Part shown: positions 42,624 through 50,202 of the stretch, piece after piece
Layout: each line of letters starts with the position of its first letter
Numbering within the stretch: position 1 is the first letter of the stretch
DNA from: Leucobacter sp. UT-8R-CII-1-4
GTDB taxonomy: Bacteria; Actinomycetota; Actinomycetes; Actinomycetales; Microbacteriaceae
DNA: 64,000 nt
Assembly: GCF_030010235.1 (NCBI RefSeq)
Contig: NZ_JASCRS010000002.1
Location: forward strand, 186,001 to 250,000
Direction of reading: 5' to 3'
Position numbers and translations under genes: made by a program
The notes under the pieces: model-generated
Databases searched by the model: none
What the model was told of the DNA's origin: nothing
What the model saw: only the letters and a program-made list of their open reading frames with translations

Positions 42624-43328
42624 CTATTGCGAATTGCTCTTGAGAAGCGTCAGCAAAAAGCGCTCATTAAACTCGATGTGCGCAAGAATCACCCGCTGAG
42701 CTTCAAAAGAGTCTCGAGCCATGAGTGCCGCATGAATGGTGCGGTGATCACCGATAATCTGCTCGGCGCTCCAGCCGTCAGACTGTTCACCATCACGAAT
42801 AACAGAAAGCGCCATCTCCATCTCCGGGCTAATCAATTCGTAAAACGAATTAAGCCTGGGGCTCTCAGCCAGACCGACAACGGCTCCGTGAAAGGCAAGG
42901 TCACTGCGCACCATTTGTACCGAGTCATCACCGAAGGCCGCATCTTGCAAACGCTGGTAGGCGTCGTCAAGGCGATCCCTGCTTTCGGCAGAGGCAAATG
43001 GCGCGTTTCGCGCCCCCTGAAGCTCAAGAGTGCGTCGAACTTTGTAGAGATCGAGCACATCATCGTCACCCAGCACTCGCACCGTCGCGCCCCGGTTGCG
43101 CTCATGCACCACGAGCCCCTGGGCTGCCAGCTTAAACAATGCCTCACGAATGGTTCGCCGAGAAACCCCGAGCTCCTCGGCAAGTGACACCTCCCGAAGC
43201 GGGGCTCCCTGCGCAATCTTTTCAGTGAAGATGTGGTTGCGAATTTCGGCAGCTACGCGTTCGGCGGCTGACGCCACCTCAACCCCGCCAGCTGCCATCC
43301 TTTCGTTTTTCTCGCTCGCATCACTCAT
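42624..43328 (-). CDS. GntR-family regulator (FadR subfamily, FCD domain)
   Basis: This is a 234-residue protein. The winged helix (LREVSLAEELGVSRRTIREA) covers residues about 40-90, followed by an all-helical FCD ligand domain with the metal-site pattern (DLAFHGAVVG, DHRTIHAALMARD, HIEFNERF). ATG 43328 has GGGGAG at four bases. It sits between, and on the strand of, the kinase gene and divergent from the phospho-lyase gene, so it probably controls both. Confidence 0.9.
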   Translation of the reverse strand: MSDASEKNERMAAGGVEVASAAERVAAEIRNHIFTEKIAQGAPLREVSLAEELGVSRRTIREALFKLAAQGLVVHERNRGATVRVLGDDDVLDLYKVRRTLELQGARNAPFASAESRDRLDDAYQRLQDAAFGDDSVQMVRSDLAFHGAVVGLAESPRLNSFYELISPEMEMALSVIRDGEQSDGWSAEQIIGDHRTIHAALMARDSFEAQRVILAHIEFNERFLLTLLKSNSQ

Positions 43329-43398
43329 GCGTCTCCCCCACCGTTCAATTTCGTCTGCACTTTAGCCTACGTCTTCGTGTCACAATCACGCAGATTAC

Positions 43399-43427
43399 TG
43401 GGGCTCAACGCAGACAAGCGAGCCCCA
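43399..43427. promoter_or_regulatory. Inverted repeat in the gntR / phospho-lyase divergent region
   Basis: TGGGGCTC (43399-43406) pairs with GAGCCCCA (43420-43427). It lies upstream of both divergent genes, so it is a candidate regulator site, not a terminator. It does not match a known FadR-type consensus. Confidence 0.4.
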
Positions 43428-43531
43428 ACGGGTCAATATCTGCACATTCCCTCCATAATTGGTGATCAATCATGCGAGAATGAGCGTGGGATCGGCGCCG
43501 CTGGCGCGAACAAAGCGTGAGGAGCAATTCA

Positions 43532-44899
43532 ATGACGCGAGCACAAACGGACAGTGGCCAACCCTTCGCCGCAGGCGTACACATGGCAAACGGTTTCGAT
43601 CCAGCGCGCGGAACCCCGTTAGACCCGACAACAGCCCAATTGATCGCACGGCGCGAGCGGGTGCTCGGCCCGTCGTATCGACTGTTTTACCAAGAACCGC
43701 TTGTCGTTGAAAGCGCGAACAGTGTCTGGCTGCGAGGTGCTGATGGCAAAGACTATCTTGATGCCTACAACAATGTGCCAGCGATCGGGCACAGCCACCC
43801 TGCCGTCACAGCGGCAGTGACCGCACAGCTCAGCACACTCAATACCCACACCCGCTACCTCACCGAATCGATACTTGCGTACTCAGAGCGCCTGCTCGCA
43901 AAGTTTCCCGAAAGCCTCAGCCAAATCACGTATGCCTGCACCGGCAGCGAAGCGGTCGACCTTGCAATACGCACGGCACGCACCCACACCGGAAACACCG
44001 GATTGATCATCTCTGAGCATGCCTACCACGGCACCACGGTAGCCGCAGCGGGCATTTCACCCTCGCTCGGCCCCAATAATGTGCTCGGCAGTGACGTGGT
44101 GACAATCCCATCAATTGACTCGGCGCGAATGCCGACGCATGAGATTGCGGCGTCGCTGCTCGCCTCAGTGGAGAACGCGATTGCGCAACTCAACGAACGT
44201 GGATCGGGAGTAGCCGCGATCATCTTTGACTCGATATTTTCAAGCGACGGCGTACAACCCGACCCGGCAGGATTCTTGCAGCCCATTGTCGAAGCAGTGC
44301 ATCGCGCCGGCGGCCTGTACATTGCAGATGAAGTGCAACCGGGCTTTGGTCGCACGGACGGCTGGTGGGGCTTCGAGCGCCACAGCATTGTGCCCGACCT
44401 AGTCGTGCTCGGAAAACCCATGGGCAATGGACTTCCCATATCGGCGCTGGTGGGCAAACCTTCGGTGCTGGGATCTTTCGGGAGCCAGGTACGATATTTC
44501 AACACCTTCGGCGGAAACCCGGTGAGCATTGCCGCGGCAACCGCAGTGCTTGACGTGATCGAAGAAGATGAGCTGATCACGCGGGCAAGCGCCGTGGGCA
44601 GCGCGCTGCTGAAAGGTTTACAGCGGATCGCAAACGCCCACGACCGGGTACTTGATGCGCGCGGCGCCGGCCTATTTTTGGCGATGGAGTTCGCCTCCCC
44701 CGATTCCGACCAGACCCCCGACGCTGACCTCGCCGACAGAGTGGTGAATGGCATGCGCGCCGAAGGAGTGCTGCTGAGCACCTCCGGGCCGCACGCCGCA
44801 GCGTTGAAAATTCGGCCACCGCTCCCCTTCAATGAGGAGCACGCCACGTTACTACTCGAAAAACTTGAACGCGTGCTCGCCAACGAGACACGAAACTAA
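43532..44899 (+). CDS. Class III aminotransferase-fold PLP enzyme (phospho-lyase-like)
   Basis: This is a 455-residue fold-type I PLP enzyme. Segments YLDAYNNVPAIGHSHPAV, THTRYLTESILAYSERLLAKF, TYACTGSEAVDLAIRTAR, GLYIADEVQPGFGRTDGWWGF and the PLP lysine in VLGKPMGNGLPISALV closely follow the AGXT2L group (ethanolamine-phosphate and phosphohydroxylysine phospho-lyases). With the kinase at 41522 a two-step catabolic route is likely; the substrate is not determined. ATG 43532 has AGGAG at seven bases; an in-frame GTG at 43517 is less likely. Confidence 0.85.
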   Translation: MTRAQTDSGQPFAAGVHMANGFDPARGTPLDPTTAQLIARRERVLGPSYRLFYQEPLVVESANSVWLRGADGKDYLDAYNNVPAIGHSHPAVTAAVTAQLSTLNTHTRYLTESILAYSERLLAKFPESLSQITYACTGSEAVDLAIRTARTHTGNTGLIISEHAYHGTTVAAAGISPSLGPNNVLGSDVVTIPSIDSARMPTHEIAASLLASVENAIAQLNERGSGVAAIIFDSIFSSDGVQPDPAGFLQPIVEAVHRAGGLYIADEVQPGFGRTDGWWGFERHSIVPDLVVLGKPMGNGLPISALVGKPSVLGSFGSQVRYFNTFGGNPVSIAAATAVLDVIEEDELITRASAVGSALLKGLQRIANAHDRVLDARGAGLFLAMEFASPDSDQTPDADLADRVVNGMRAEGVLLSTSGPHAAALKIRPPLPFNEEHATLLLEKLERVLANETRN

Positions 44900-44907
44900 T
44901 CTGCGAC

Positions 44908-44944
44908 GCTGCGCTAGTTCGCACGTTCCGCGCGCTAGCGCAGC
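44908..44944 (+). terminator. Hairpin after the phospho-lyase gene
   Basis: A 10-bp perfect stem, GCTGCGCTAG (44908-44917) with CTAGCGCAGC (44935-44944), follows the stop by eight bases and is followed by AAAACC, not a U run. It probably serves as terminator. Confidence 0.65.
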
Positions 44945-44978
44945 AAAACCAACACATTATGGCCTTAAACCCCAGCAT

Positions 44979-45581
44979 TCACTTCATGCCTGAGGTATGC
45001 AGTGTGGATCGCCTGCTCGAGAGGTCTGGCCAGATGGCCAGGATCAACGCGATGCCAACATGAATCTGCAGAATACGCCCAGAGTCAACGGTGAACCCGC
45101 GCCGCGGTGGGAAATCAGCGCGTTTAACACGACCGAAACTCTCACGGAACGCCGATCCACCATCACCCTCGTCTGGCTGCAAAGCCAAGCCCCAACGTGG
45201 CTGCTTGAGGGCCGAAAACAGATCCCACACCCCTGAGGCAGAGCTCTGCTCGAATTTAGAGAGCACCAGAACGTCGCCCCGACGTGGTGCGTTTGGCCCG
45301 AATTCGGGAACCACGGTAACTTACCAGCCAGATTGCATCCCAGACACACCCACAAAGGCTGCGGGGTCAAGTAGTTACTCACCGCGTCCGTCACCCGCGT
45401 TGCCGGGCAGGGTAATGTGGCCGCGGCACAGCGAGATGAACTCTTCAAGGTTTGACCCGGCGAAAAGAACCGTTCGCATCAGCGAATGCGCAACATCACC
45501 GATCGTCGTGGTGACATCGCAGGAGATCTCAACGTCACGGTTACCTCCACCGGTAGCACTCACACCAAGTTTCAGTTTCGT
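44979..45581 (-). pseudogene. Remnant of an EssC/EccC-type type VII secretion ATPase (internal deletion)
   Basis: Two pieces remain. The 5' piece (45581 down to 45375) reads TKLKLGVSATGGGNRDVEIS and DVTTTIGDVAHSLM, like the N-terminal FHA/ubiquitin-like region of FtsK/EssC ATPases, then stops. The 3' piece (45314 down to 44979, another frame) reads VLVLSKFEQ, RWGLALQPDEGDGGSAF and FPPRRGFTVDSGRILQIHVG, like the extreme C-terminal ATPase domain. Roughly a thousand codons with all Walker motifs are missing. The first codon where ATG is expected, behind AGGAG, is ACG. It lies 24 bases after the lipoprotein stop, in operon position. Confidence 0.72.
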
Positions 45582-45604
45582 ACGTCTCCAGCTCCTCTAA
45601 AACC

Positions 45605-46282
45605 CTACTGCTGTGTGAGGGCGTTCCAATCAGGAAAAACATCGAAGTCGCCAGGCAGTGATTCTTCCCTGCCACTTTCAGCATCAGGAATCCGATCAGC
45701 AATCGCGTGCAGCAAGCCTCTCGTATCACCCCAGAATGCGTCGCTCACAACGTCAAGGTTGTACTGCCCATTTGGCTGCACTTGGTAGCTCATGCGGTAG
45801 CCGTCGCTGGTCACAGCCATGGCGGTCCATCCCCGCTCGACGTCACCGCTCACTTCGACCTCACCGCCTTGCTTCTCAAAGAATCCGATGACCGGGTCAA
45901 GGTCTGCTTTTTCTCCGGTAGCACCTGGCAAATGGATCGCCCGGACCGCCTGCATGAAGTAACTGTTTTCAGCAGTTGCTCCTTCAAGCGGGGTCGGCGC
46001 GTAGATACCCTGGCTTGGCGCGATGCCTGAAGAAATCCAGATCCACGGAGTGTTCGCGTCGGTGACTTGCAGTTGTGCTTCTTTCAACAGCTCTTGCATC
46101 CGCTCATAGCGATCCGCCATGGTGTTGAACTGCTCTTCAAGTGACTGCTGCTCGACTTGCGTCTGTGTCATTCCCGAAGCATCCATCTCAGGGCCTTTCG
46201 TAGTGCATGAGCTTGCGCCGACGATAATTCCTACTGACAGCGCTGCGGCAGCGGCTGCCTTCATCAGCTTGTGTGTGTTCAC
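45605..46282 (-). CDS. Lipoprotein of the WXG100 locus
   Basis: This is a 225-residue protein with signal and lipobox (VGASSC, Cys about residue 26). The mature part has a coiled-coil-like segment (QVEQQSLEEQFNTMADRYER) and a soluble domain with AENSYFMQAVRAI and RMSYQVQPNGQYNLDVVSDA. I do not recognise the family. GTG 46282 overlaps the stop of the upstream hydrolase (GTGA), so the two are co-translated. An immunity or anchoring role for the hydrolase is possible from position only. Confidence 0.75.
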   Translation of the reverse strand: MNTHKLMKAAAAAALSVGIIVGASSCTTKGPEMDASGMTQTQVEQQSLEEQFNTMADRYERMQELLKEAQLQVTDANTPWIWISSGIAPSQGIYAPTPLEGATAENSYFMQAVRAIHLPGATGEKADLDPVIGFFEKQGGEVEVSGDVERGWTAMAVTSDGYRMSYQVQPNGQYNLDVVSDAFWGDTRGLLHAIADRIPDAESGREESLPGDFDVFPDWNALTQQ

Positions 46283-48126
46283 GGGGTTCCTCCTCCAAGG
46301 ATGCGTCCCATAGATTCGACCGAGCTGGTGCCTTTGGTGAGGTAGCCTACCTTGCCGCCCCAGTTGAAGAAGCTTCCGCTCTTGTCTTCTGTGAACATGT
46401 CGTGTGCGGTAACTCGAACACGATCACCACGGTCTTCTGACTCAAATTTTTCGATACCGGGGATATTCACTGGATTGTCTCGGCCGCTACCGCTCAGGCC
46501 CATCCATGCAACGTTATCGCCCTTCGCACCCGTTGCATAGAAATGGTTAGCGTGCATCTCCTCAACAGTGGTGCCCTTTTCAAGTCCAGCCGAACCGTAG
46601 GTAACAAAGGTGTCCACCTCAGTCTGCGTAATTTTGAGGGCTTCTGCTGCGGTTGTCGACCCATAGGAGTGGCCAAATACCACGAAGTTGCTCATCTTTT
46701 GGCCGCTGGCTGAACGCACCGCGTTGATTCCATCGATGAAGTTCGCAAGTGGTTTTGCGCCAGCTGCGGCGCGGTCTCCGTGGGTGACTTCAAGGCTCGG
46801 AGGCATCGCTGGCGAGTGGTAACCAATCCAGGCCACAATTGCCGGACTTGCTCCGGAGTTGTATCGGCGCGCCTCGAGGTAGAGCTGCTCTGCACCACCG
46901 AGACCGTTCGCAAGGCCATTGACATCTGAACCCATACCCGAGACATTGACGCCAACATGTTTGGCCGTATCGAGGTTACCCAACGAGATCGCTGCGGTCA
47001 GCACACCATCGTGGCTGCCAAAACCAAAGAGTTGCACAGTTGGCTTGCCACTCATCAATTTGGCATTCGCCACAGCGTCGTTGTAAGTCTGGCGAATGTT
47101 TTTAACCTGTTCGGTAAAGTCCTTTACCGACATGTCTCCGCTGAGCCCCATCATGCGAATCGAAGCATCTGGATTCGCGATCGCGTAATCGAGCGCGGCG
47201 TTGGCCGCGATGTCTTGTACTGCGAAGGGCACGCCATCGGCCTTCCCCAGTGCGAAAAGCACTTCAATTGGCAACTTCTTAACATCTTCGTTAGAAAGAC
47301 CAAGCGCCTTCCACTTATCGGCGACTTCCTGCGGAGTAAAGCTTCCGCTGAGAATATCTTGCAGTAGCGGGTCTGAAAGATACCGAGAACGGTGCACCGA
47401 TGTGCCGGTGTAGTGGCGGGTGATGCCGGCCCGGGTGTTGCCACCGTTGTAGCTCAACAGCGGCCCGAGGTCGGTGCTCTTCAGCTTCGAGGTGAGCCGT
47501 GACTCGCTCTCTTTGCGCTCTATGATGAGCTTGTTCCAGCGGGTCTGCTGCTCAGAGATCCGGTCAGCGGCCCAGCCCCATGACATTGCTTGCGCGGTCC
47601 AGGTGCCGGTAGCCCAAGCCTTGGCGACAAGGTTGCTCTCCTCGCCTTCGGCGGATGCACTCGGCGCCGGAGGAAAGAGCGAGGGCCGCCGATTCCATTC
47701 GGTGGGGACGTGCACAGACGGTTGAACTTGCAGCGTGCGCGCTGCCTGCTCGAGTTCTCTTGCACACCCACGAATCTGCGACAGGAGATCCTCGACGGTC
47801 GAGATCGTCTCACGTGCCGATGCGTGAATACGATTAATGTCGTCCGCGTACGCCGCAAACGCTGACGAGGCAGTTGAAAGGTCGAGCGAGAGTTGAGTCG
47901 CTCCCTGCATGAAGCCGGTATCGATCTGAGTCTTCAGCTTCGTCACTGACTTACCGGAGAGGGTACGCAGCAGAGAAACCGATTGCAGAGCCTTTGAGTT
48001 TCCACTGTCAATTTCGTCGACCATGCGCGCAAGCGTGCGCGAGGCGGCGTCAGCTTCGGTAGATGTCCCCACAATTGGAGATTTTCCAACGAGCACGCCG
48101 CCCTCTGCTGCAACTAGCAAAGACAA
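46279..48126 (-). CDS. DUF1023-type alpha/beta hydrolase with WXG/LXG-like N-terminal helical domain
   Basis: This is a 615-residue protein. The N-terminal half is helical with coiled-coil character (about 20-130, 190-220). The C-terminal half is an alpha/beta hydrolase with nucleophile elbow VVFGHSYGSTTAAEAL, preceded by AIVAWIGYHSPAMP, as in DUF1023 proteins; a late His (VTAHDMF) may complete the triad. TTG 48126 has AAGAGG at seven bases and directly follows the small partner gene. The arrangement resembles secreted type VII substrates or toxins. Confidence 0.82.
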   Translation of the reverse strand: MSLLVAAEGGVLVGKSPIVGTSTEADAASRTLARMVDEIDSGNSKALQSVSLLRTLSGKSVTKLKTQIDTGFMQGATQLSLDLSTASSAFAAYADDINRIHASARETISTVEDLLSQIRGCARELEQAARTLQVQPSVHVPTEWNRRPSLFPPAPSASAEGEESNLVAKAWATGTWTAQAMSWGWAADRISEQQTRWNKLIIERKESESRLTSKLKSTDLGPLLSYNGGNTRAGITRHYTGTSVHRSRYLSDPLLQDILSGSFTPQEVADKWKALGLSNEDVKKLPIEVLFALGKADGVPFAVQDIAANAALDYAIANPDASIRMMGLSGDMSVKDFTEQVKNIRQTYNDAVANAKLMSGKPTVQLFGFGSHDGVLTAAISLGNLDTAKHVGVNVSGMGSDVNGLANGLGGAEQLYLEARRYNSGASPAIVAWIGYHSPAMPPSLEVTHGDRAAAGAKPLANFIDGINAVRSASGQKMSNFVVFGHSYGSTTAAEALKITQTEVDTFVTYGSAGLEKGTTVEEMHANHFYATGAKGDNVAWMGLSGSGRDNPVNIPGIEKFESEDRGDRVRVTAHDMFTEDKSGSFFNWGGKVGYLTKGTSSVESMGRILGGGTP

Positions 48127-48137
48127 AGAGGAACCTC

Positions 48138-48425
48138 TTAATTCGTAAAGCCCGGCCCGAGCGCTTGACTGATTTCGTTCTCAATCATGGTCGAGGCAGA
48201 CATGACTCCAGCAACGGACGCTGCACCTTCTCCTGCCGCATCAGAAAGTGCCTCAGCAGCAATACCGGCAGCCCGCATAAAGCTCCCGACAGTTCCACCG
48301 ATCCCAGTGTAGCTATCAGCGTTGAGCATTGGCATGGATCGGTTGCTTTGGATCTCGGAAGCCGCATCGGTCAACAGCCGGGCAGCACTGCCGAGGTATG
48401 CGTCCTGAAATTCAAGATCAGCCAT
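48138..48425 (-). CDS. Small type VII secretion-associated helical protein (EspC-like size)
   Basis: This is a 95-residue all-helical protein starting MADLEFQDAYLGSAARLL, with GTVGSFMRAAGIAAEALS. Size, alanine and serine content and position between a WXG100 gene and a large effector gene fit the partner proteins of WXG100 loci; family identity is not certain. ATG 48425, TGAGGT upstream. Confidence 0.7.
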   Translation of the reverse strand: MADLEFQDAYLGSAARLLTDAASEIQSNRSMPMLNADSYTGIGGTVGSFMRAAGIAAEALSDAAGEGAASVAGVMSASTMIENEISQALGPGFTN

Positions 48426-48457
48426 AGCTGCAGTACCTCAGGATAGTTCTGTATCAA

Positions 48458-48751
48458 TTAGTTGATCCGTGAAGCGATCTGCGCATCCATGTCGCGCATA
48501 GCGTTTGCGGTCTGCGTCAGGAAGCTCTGGATTTCGTTGAGCTTTGCTACAACGGTGTTCGCACTCGTCGTGTAGTCGTTGTAGGCGGCATTGAACTTCA
48601 CCGAAGCCTGGTCGGTCACAAAACCCGACGAGACGAGGTTCTGGATCTGCTGCTGCAGCGACTGAAGTTTTGCGGTGATCTCTTCGCGGCCCTGGCCCAG
48701 CTGTGCGGCCGACTGCTCGATCTCGGCATAGGAAACCTTGATGTTCGACAT
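48458..48751 (-). CDS. WXG100-family (EsxA-like) protein
   Basis: This is a 97-residue helical hairpin: MSNIKVSYAEIEQSAAQLGQ, then a turn SSGFVTDQASVKFNAAYNDY and LNEIQSFLTQTANAMRDMDA. The tryptophan of the WxG turn is replaced (SGF), which is common in actinobacterial members. ATG 48751 has GGAG at six bases; upstream in-frame codons are not family-like. First gene of the operon that includes the hydrolase and the degenerate ATPase. Confidence 0.88.
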   Translation of the reverse strand: MSNIKVSYAEIEQSAAQLGQGREEITAKLQSLQQQIQNLVSSGFVTDQASVKFNAAYNDYTTSANTVVAKLNEIQSFLTQTANAMRDMDAQIASRIN

Positions 48752-49120
48752 GTGAAACTCCATCTCTTTACCCGTGTAGCGCACTTGTTCAGCGCGGCAT
48801 GACTGCGCGTACAGCACCTGACGCACTACACAACGCTATCGAAACGAGCTTATCGGCCAAAAGGGGTCTAATGCACCTGTATGCAATATTTGAGCTGGTT
48901 TGCCCGACTGGCGAGTCGGGCAGGATGGCATCGTGCCCAAGCCCTCCTAGCGGTGATGACAGGAACCCATCACCCAGAGCAAAGGTGGTCAAGGAGTATC
49001 ACGACGAGATCGCACTGACGCAGTCTTCGGGTTACAGGACAAAACGTGTGGATGGAACCCTGTTCTAGCCGCATGATCACGCGGTAAAACAGGAATCACT
49101 ATGCTCCGGCACCCTTAACT
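48752..49120. other. Intergenic region upstream of the WXG100 operon
   Basis: These 369 bases hold no credible gene. The promoter of the minus-strand WXG100 operon must lie near 48760-48850. The right part (about 49010-49120) probably includes the left end of the degenerate insertion element, but I could not define terminal inverted repeats. Confidence 0.5.
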
Positions 49121-49955
49121 GTGCCAAAAACGTCAAACGCCACCCAATGTCCGCTCTGCGACACCAAACTCGTGAAGAACGGGATCACCGCTGCCGGCAC
49201 ACAACACTGCAAATGCCCAAGCTGTGGCGCTTCAAGCACACGCAGTCGCGAGGACATCACCCGAAAGCACCAGCTCGCAAGATTCCTCACCTGGCTCTGC
49301 GGAAAGCATGCTCAAGCCGATTTTGGTGGGCCAAGCGCGGCCTGCCAGTCGGGTGCAACGCTGAATCTTCCACGTGCGCATGAACCTGAGAAGGCACCTG
49401 ACGCTGAACCCCAGGACCGAAGCCGGCTGACACCTCCTCCAGATCGGCCGAGCACTCTCCAAAGTCGTAACCGTTGAAGACGCGATCAAGTGGCAGAAAC
49501 TGCTCAACGTGTGGTGACAGGCGTACGGACACCTCACCAAGGAACGCACCCGATACCGCAACGGCACCACCGGGTCCACCCACGACCGGCTCCGCAAAGC
49601 ATGGAATCTGCTCCACGCGCTGAACCGCAAGAATGTGCTCTTCACCTATCTTGAGCACGGCAACGCCAGAACCACATCACCCCTCGAAGGCGGCATCAAT
49701 AATGGCATCAGGAGCATGCTCATAAACCATCGCGGAATGAGCGAAACACACATGAAACGAGCAGCAGAGTGGTTCCTCGCCCCGCGCGAAACCCTGCTCG
49801 AACGAGCACACGACCTCATCATCAACCACACGCCAACCAACACAGTGATCGGGACCAGAGAAAAACCCGTAGAGCCTGTGCTCTACGACACTGCGCCCAG
49901 CGCCGACGAAGGGCTCTGGCTGAGCACAGGCTGGGCTGGGCGAGGGCGAGGATAA
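49121..49955 (+). pseudogene. Degenerate IS1249-like transposase
   Basis: The 5' part reads ATQCPLCDTKLVKNGITAAG, CKCPSCGASSTRSREDITRK and HQLARFLTWLCGKHAQADF, an IS1249-like zinc-ribbon and HTH start. The catalytic middle is deleted. A different frame then carries the 3' part: IFHVRMNLRRHLTLNPRTEA, stop, HLLQIGRALSKVVTVEDAIK, stop, QAYGHLTKERTRYRNGTTGS, then TTSPLEGGINNGIR and HMKRAAEWFL. Three in-frame TGA codons, a frameshift and the deletion make it inactive. It sits beside the decaying secretion locus. Confidence 0.82.
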
Positions 49956-50014
49956 ACACACCTAACGCCATTCACACGTATTGTCCTATAACCCGTGCTT
50001 CTCGCCGAAAAGGC

Positions 50015-50056
50015 GAAAGGCCCCTGACCAGGATTTCTCCTTGTCAGGGGCCTTTC
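50015..50056 (-). terminator. Intrinsic terminator of the initiator tRNA gene
   Basis: A 14-bp stem (50015-50028 with 50043-50056) with extra inner pairs lies seven bases past the tRNA 3' end on the minus strand, followed there by CGCCTTTTCGG. Confidence 0.85.
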
Positions 50057-50062
50057 TCATCG

Positions 50063-50136
50063 TTGCGGGGGCAGGATTTGAACCTACGACCTCCGGGTTA
50101 TGAGCCCGGCGAGCTACCGAACTGCTCCACCCCGCG
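50063..50136 (-). tRNA. Initiator tRNA-Met (fMet, anticodon CAT)
   Basis: This is a 74-base cloverleaf: acceptor CGCGGGG with CCCCGCA, leaving a C1-A72 mismatch; anticodon arm CCGGG-CTCATAA-CCCGG with the three G-C pairs of initiators; T-arm GTAGG-TTCAAAT-CCTGC; discriminator A73. These features mark the initiator rather than elongator tRNA-Met. CCA is not encoded. Confidence 0.97.
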
Positions 50137-50202
50137 GCACAAGAATTAACTTTAGCATGGGCCGCGGGGCGGTACAAATCCTGGGCAGCAGTTCGGCGTG
50201 TC

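Noticed and set aside
45044..45448. Minus-strand frame of about 134 codons in the secretion-locus end
   Set aside because: Its translation is cysteine- and serine-rich with no family pattern; two other frames carry the EssC-like pieces.
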